The translations under genes were made by a program, and so were the position numbers. The notes beneath the pieces were generated by a model, which searched no databases, had not been told where the DNA came from, and saw only the letters and a list, made by a program, of their open reading frames with translations. From the NCBI GenBank assembly GCA_016840165.1, contig JAEOSU010000085.1:1-34971 (forward strand): a stretch of DNA of 34,971 nucleotides, given 5' to 3'. How positions within the stretch are numbered: the first letter of the stretch is position 1; every line of letters starts with the position of its first letter. This document shows positions 32,782 through 34,971 of the stretch, piece after piece. The stretch is from Promethearchaeota archaeon (GTDB taxonomy: Archaea; Asgardarchaeota; Lokiarchaeia; Sigyniarchaeales; SOKP01).

Positions 32782-33795
32782 TTGGAAATTGCGCCAGATC
32801 AATTGATACTTAATTGGAATTATAAAGATGTGAAGAAAAAACTCACTTATGATATTAAAAAATGTATTGGGTGCAGTTTATGTAAACTTGTATGCCCTGT
32901 GGACGCCATTGAACTCGGACCGATTCCCGAAATCGCACAGAATATTATCAACGAATCGAACCCTAAGTTACTAATCGATTACGACAAATGTTGTTATTGC
33001 ATGTTATGTGCTATTGTCTGCCCGAATGACGCATTTCATGAAAATATCGAGCCAGAGGGACAAATAAATCTCGATGAGTATCCTTCTATTGGAATATTTT
33101 ATAAAATTGATATGAAAAATTGCATAGAAGATGAAAACAATGAAATCTGCCAATTATGCTTAAGTGTTCGGGAACGTAACAATGTAAAAGATTATTATAA
33201 AATCGCAAAGGAATGTCCTACCAAATGTTTTACAATTGACTCACCTATCAAAGGAGAAGTCATCATAAAAAAAAATATGCTCCATAAGTGTGATCCACAA
33301 GGTTGTAAAGCTTGTGTGAATATTTGCCCTGTAGAGTCATTTTTCATACCAGAAAGCGCAGAAGATGTCTTGAAGTATGGTAAAATTGCCTGTAACGAGG
33401 ATGAATGTTTTTATTGTGGAGCATGTGTGAATTCTTGTCCAGATGAGCTTATTATAGTAAAAAGAGAAAATATAACCATTAACGATCCGAAAGTTAAAGG
33501 AAATCATCCATGGATTCAAGCCTGGATTAATAACATCAAGAGAATCTTGATTGACACTCTTATTGAAAAGAAAGGAAAAGAACAATTAATAATTCCACTT
33601 ATCGAAGAAAAAATTGAAAAAGCAAAGAAAGTCGTTGAAGAAGAAATTCCACGGTTAAGTAAGGCAGAACAAAAGCAATTTAAAGAATTGAACTCTAAAA
33701 TCCAAGAGTTTTTGCACTCCTCGAAGATTCGCTACTGGATTAAAGATAAAAAAACCGATAAGATCGTAAAAGAGTTAAGAAGAAAATTAAAATAA
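32782..33795 (+). CDS. FwdF-like polyferredoxin with helical C-terminal extension
   Basis: 337-residue iron-sulfur protein. The opening block (CIGCSLCKLVCPVDAIELGPIPEIAQNI, Cys 28-31-34-38, then IDYDKCCYCMLCAIVCPNDAF, Cys 71-73-76-80 region) closely follows the pattern of FwdF/FmdF, the polyferredoxin of formylmethanofuran dehydrogenase. Further sets are Cys 114/123/126/145/149, Cys 170-175-178-182 and Cys 204/209-212-215-219, so five or more [4Fe-4S] clusters are possible. Residues 235-337 form a charged helical extension not typical of FwdF. No other Fwd subunit is in the window. The frame opened here has a TTG codon; it stays open upstream to 32689 with no ATG and a possible CTG at 32713, so the start is uncertain. 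Confidence 0.72.
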   Translation: MEIAPDQLILNWNYKDVKKKLTYDIKKCIGCSLCKLVCPVDAIELGPIPEIAQNIINESNPKLLIDYDKCCYCMLCAIVCPNDAFHENIEPEGQINLDEYPSIGIFYKIDMKNCIEDENNEICQLCLSVRERNNVKDYYKIAKECPTKCFTIDSPIKGEVIIKKNMLHKCDPQGCKACVNICPVESFFIPESAEDVLKYGKIACNEDECFYCGACVNSCPDELIIVKRENITINDPKVKGNHPWIQAWINNIKRILIDTLIEKKGKEQLIIPLIEEKIEKAKKVVEEEIPRLSKAEQKQFKELNSKIQEFLHSSKIRYWIKDKKTDKIVKELRRKLK

Positions 33796-33802
33796 AGTAT
33801 CC

Positions 33803-34582
33803 TCAAAAATCTCTTACCATTTCCTTACTCTTTATGAAATATCTTGATAAAAAGATTGAAATGATACTTGGAATAAACATCAAGGGAAATGAGATAGCTA
33901 TAAACACAATGTTCATAGAGATAGCGGGATTTATTATAAAAAAGATGTATACTATTGGAATTATCAACCAAAATAGGGCTAACATCCACTTGGTATCTAT
34001 TTTAATAAATCCTCTAAATAAATAGTTAAAATTATTTGATATTAGATAATACAAAAGAAAAAACGAGATAAACCCAGGTATGAGAAACATAGTATTTGGT
34101 ATTCCCGAAAAATTTGAAATTTGATGAATATCACCAAAATTTATTAAACCTCCGACTAAAAGATAACCAACAGAATTCATAAACGCCCAGAATCCATACC
34201 AAAACAACAAATTAAAGGGAATTAGTAACGCATATGAGTTTCTCTTCTTTTTACTTCCGATTAACATGATAATTCCTTGAGATAAAAAAGCTGCGGTTAA
34301 ACAAGTTATTATTCCTCCACTATACATCAAAATTCTTGGCAAAGGTTCTACACTGCCAAAAAAGCTCACATAGGCATAACCAAATTCTAAAGGCCATATC
34401 CATGAAACATAATAACCATGAACAATTCCACCTACTAAAGCACCTATACAACAATGACCAAGATACTCATGGGTAAATTCTGAGAGAAATTTCATAAGGA
34501 ATGAAATTACCGTAAAACTAATTAAAAAAAACATCAATTTAAACCAATTAATTTTACTTATTTTGAACTTGATATTTCTCAC
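33803..34582 (-). CDS. Multi-pass membrane protein with HEYLGH motif
   Basis: 259-residue integral membrane protein with about seven hydrophobic helices. After the first helix comes SEFTHEYLGHCCIGALVGG (about 34-52). The pattern HExxxH has one residue too many for the HExxH of site-2 (M50) proteases, although glycine-rich sequence follows as in that family. A WIWPLEFGYAYVSFFGS loop lies between helices. The start is a GTG at 34582 whose GGTGAG context also resembles a ribosome site, so the true start is uncertain. It converges with the polyferredoxin gene (7-bp gap). Function unassigned. Confidence 0.65.
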   Translation of the reverse strand: MRNIKFKISKINWFKLMFFLISFTVISFLMKFLSEFTHEYLGHCCIGALVGGIVHGYYVSWIWPLEFGYAYVSFFGSVEPLPRILMYSGGIITCLTAAFLSQGIIMLIGSKKKRNSYALLIPFNLLFWYGFWAFMNSVGYLLVGGLINFGDIHQISNFSGIPNTMFLIPGFISFFLLYYLISNNFNYLFRGFIKIDTKWMLALFWLIIPIVYIFFIINPAISMNIVFIAISFPLMFIPSIISIFLSRYFIKSKEMVRDF

Positions 34583-34585
34583 CGC

Positions 34586-34611
34586 ATTTCATATATACAA
34601 AAATGTGAAAT
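34586..34611. repeat. ATTTCA/TGAAAT inverted repeat
   Basis: ATTTCA at 34586-34591 and TGAAAT at 34606-34611 are exact reverse complements 14 bases apart. They flank a TATATA sequence just upstream of the membrane-protein start and may be a regulator site. The rest of the gap to 34744 is AT-rich with no other signal. Confidence 0.3.
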
Positions 34612-34744
34612 CTAACCCATATTATTTTTTGTAAACTTAAAAATTTTAATACAGACTTAATGGAATATTCGATTTTCGATTTGTTTTTATAGTTCTTGTT
34701 AGAATTAATCATAATTACTTAATTGTTAATAATTGTACTTTTAG

Positions 34745-34971
34745 ATGAAAATGCTAGTAAAAATTAAAATAAAACAAAAAAAGAAATCCGCAAGAAATTC
34801 AATAGAACTGTGGATACAGAGGAAAAAGGAATTAGATGATGATATAGTTCAGCTTTTTCAGTTTTTCCAAAATCAACTCACATACAAAAACATAAGACTT
34901 ATCCATCCCTATTATAAAATAACTTCGAAAAATCCGGCAATGATCCTTTCCCTGATTTCTAGCATACAGGA
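34745..34971 (+). CDS. Partial CDS cut by the window end, unknown
   Basis: An ATG at 34745 opens a frame that stays open for 75 codons to the last base. The visible part is basic at the N-terminus (KIKIKQKKKSARNSIELW), followed by DDDIVQLFQFFQNQL and IRLIHPYYKITSKNPAMILSLIS. No family is recognisable. The length of the open stretch in such AT-rich DNA makes it a credible gene start rather than chance. Confidence 0.5.
   Translation, partial: MKMLVKIKIKQKKKSARNSIELWIQRKKELDDDIVQLFQFFQNQLTYKNIRLIHPYYKITSKNPAMILSLISSIQ

Noticed and set aside
33803..34582. Assignment as an M50 site-2 protease
   Set aside because: The motif is HExxxH instead of HExxH and no second-ligand Asp motif was recognised.

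Overview
The window is AT-rich archaeal DNA with short intergenic gaps, TATA-box promoters, oligo-T terminators and GGAGGTGA-type ribosome sites. Group II chaperonin, archaeal-type GTP-dependent PEP carboxykinase, CDC48 with two AAA domains, an Lrp/AsnC regulator, a FwdF-like polyferredoxin and a small-GTPase-like protein all point to Archaea. The mix of a small GTPase, leucine-rich-repeat protein, folate-type methylene-H4F reductases and Hdr genes suggests an anaerobic Asgard (Lokiarchaeia-like) lineage; that lineage call is inference. No tRNA, rRNA, CRISPR array, transposase or phage gene was seen.

Layout. 1-4.5 kb: thermosome subunit, PEP carboxykinase, then a convergent COG2229-like GTPase. 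4.5-12.2 kb: a redox block, preceded by a 506-bp regulatory gap: a giant HdrA fusion (two HdrA-type flavin modules, two ferredoxin clusters and an MvhD domain), hdrC, hdrB, metV and metF, closed by an oligo-T terminator and followed by an Lrp-type regulator. 12.3-15.8 kb: PHP phosphoesterase, metallo-beta-lactamase-fold hydrolase, a seven-helix membrane protein and two small unknown genes. 15.8-17.9 kb: a 592-bp gap with a strong hairpin, then a 501-residue membrane protein. 18.0-21.3 kb: a second metV-metF pair and a dihydrolipoamide-dehydrogenase-like flavoprotein with a natural His6 tail. 21.4-27.5 kb: an orphan adenine methyltransferase, radical SAM/SPASM protein, core MetE-like methyltransferase, small membrane protein and LRR protein. 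27.8-32.2 kb: a proteostasis cluster (Hsp20, CDC48, a winged-helix protein resembling the Pyrococcus heat-shock regulator Phr, and an HExxH protein). 32.2-35 kb: a ribbon-helix-helix regulator with phased upstream repeats, a FwdF-like polyferredoxin, a membrane protein and a gene cut by the window edge.

How it fits together. HdrA-MvhD, HdrC, HdrB, MetV and MetF are the same component set as the MetFV-HdrABC-MvhD methylene-tetrahydrofolate reductase of Moorella, so the block most simply encodes a flavin-based, possibly electron-bifurcating reductase of the Wood-Ljungdahl methyl branch. The second MetVF pair lies beside a different flavoprotein, and a core-MetE gene could use methyl groups for methionine. 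The most interesting items are the HdrA double fusion with its metVF partners, the second metVF-flavoprotein locus, and the Hsp20-CDC48-Phr-like cluster. All functions are read from motifs by eye; no database search was run.
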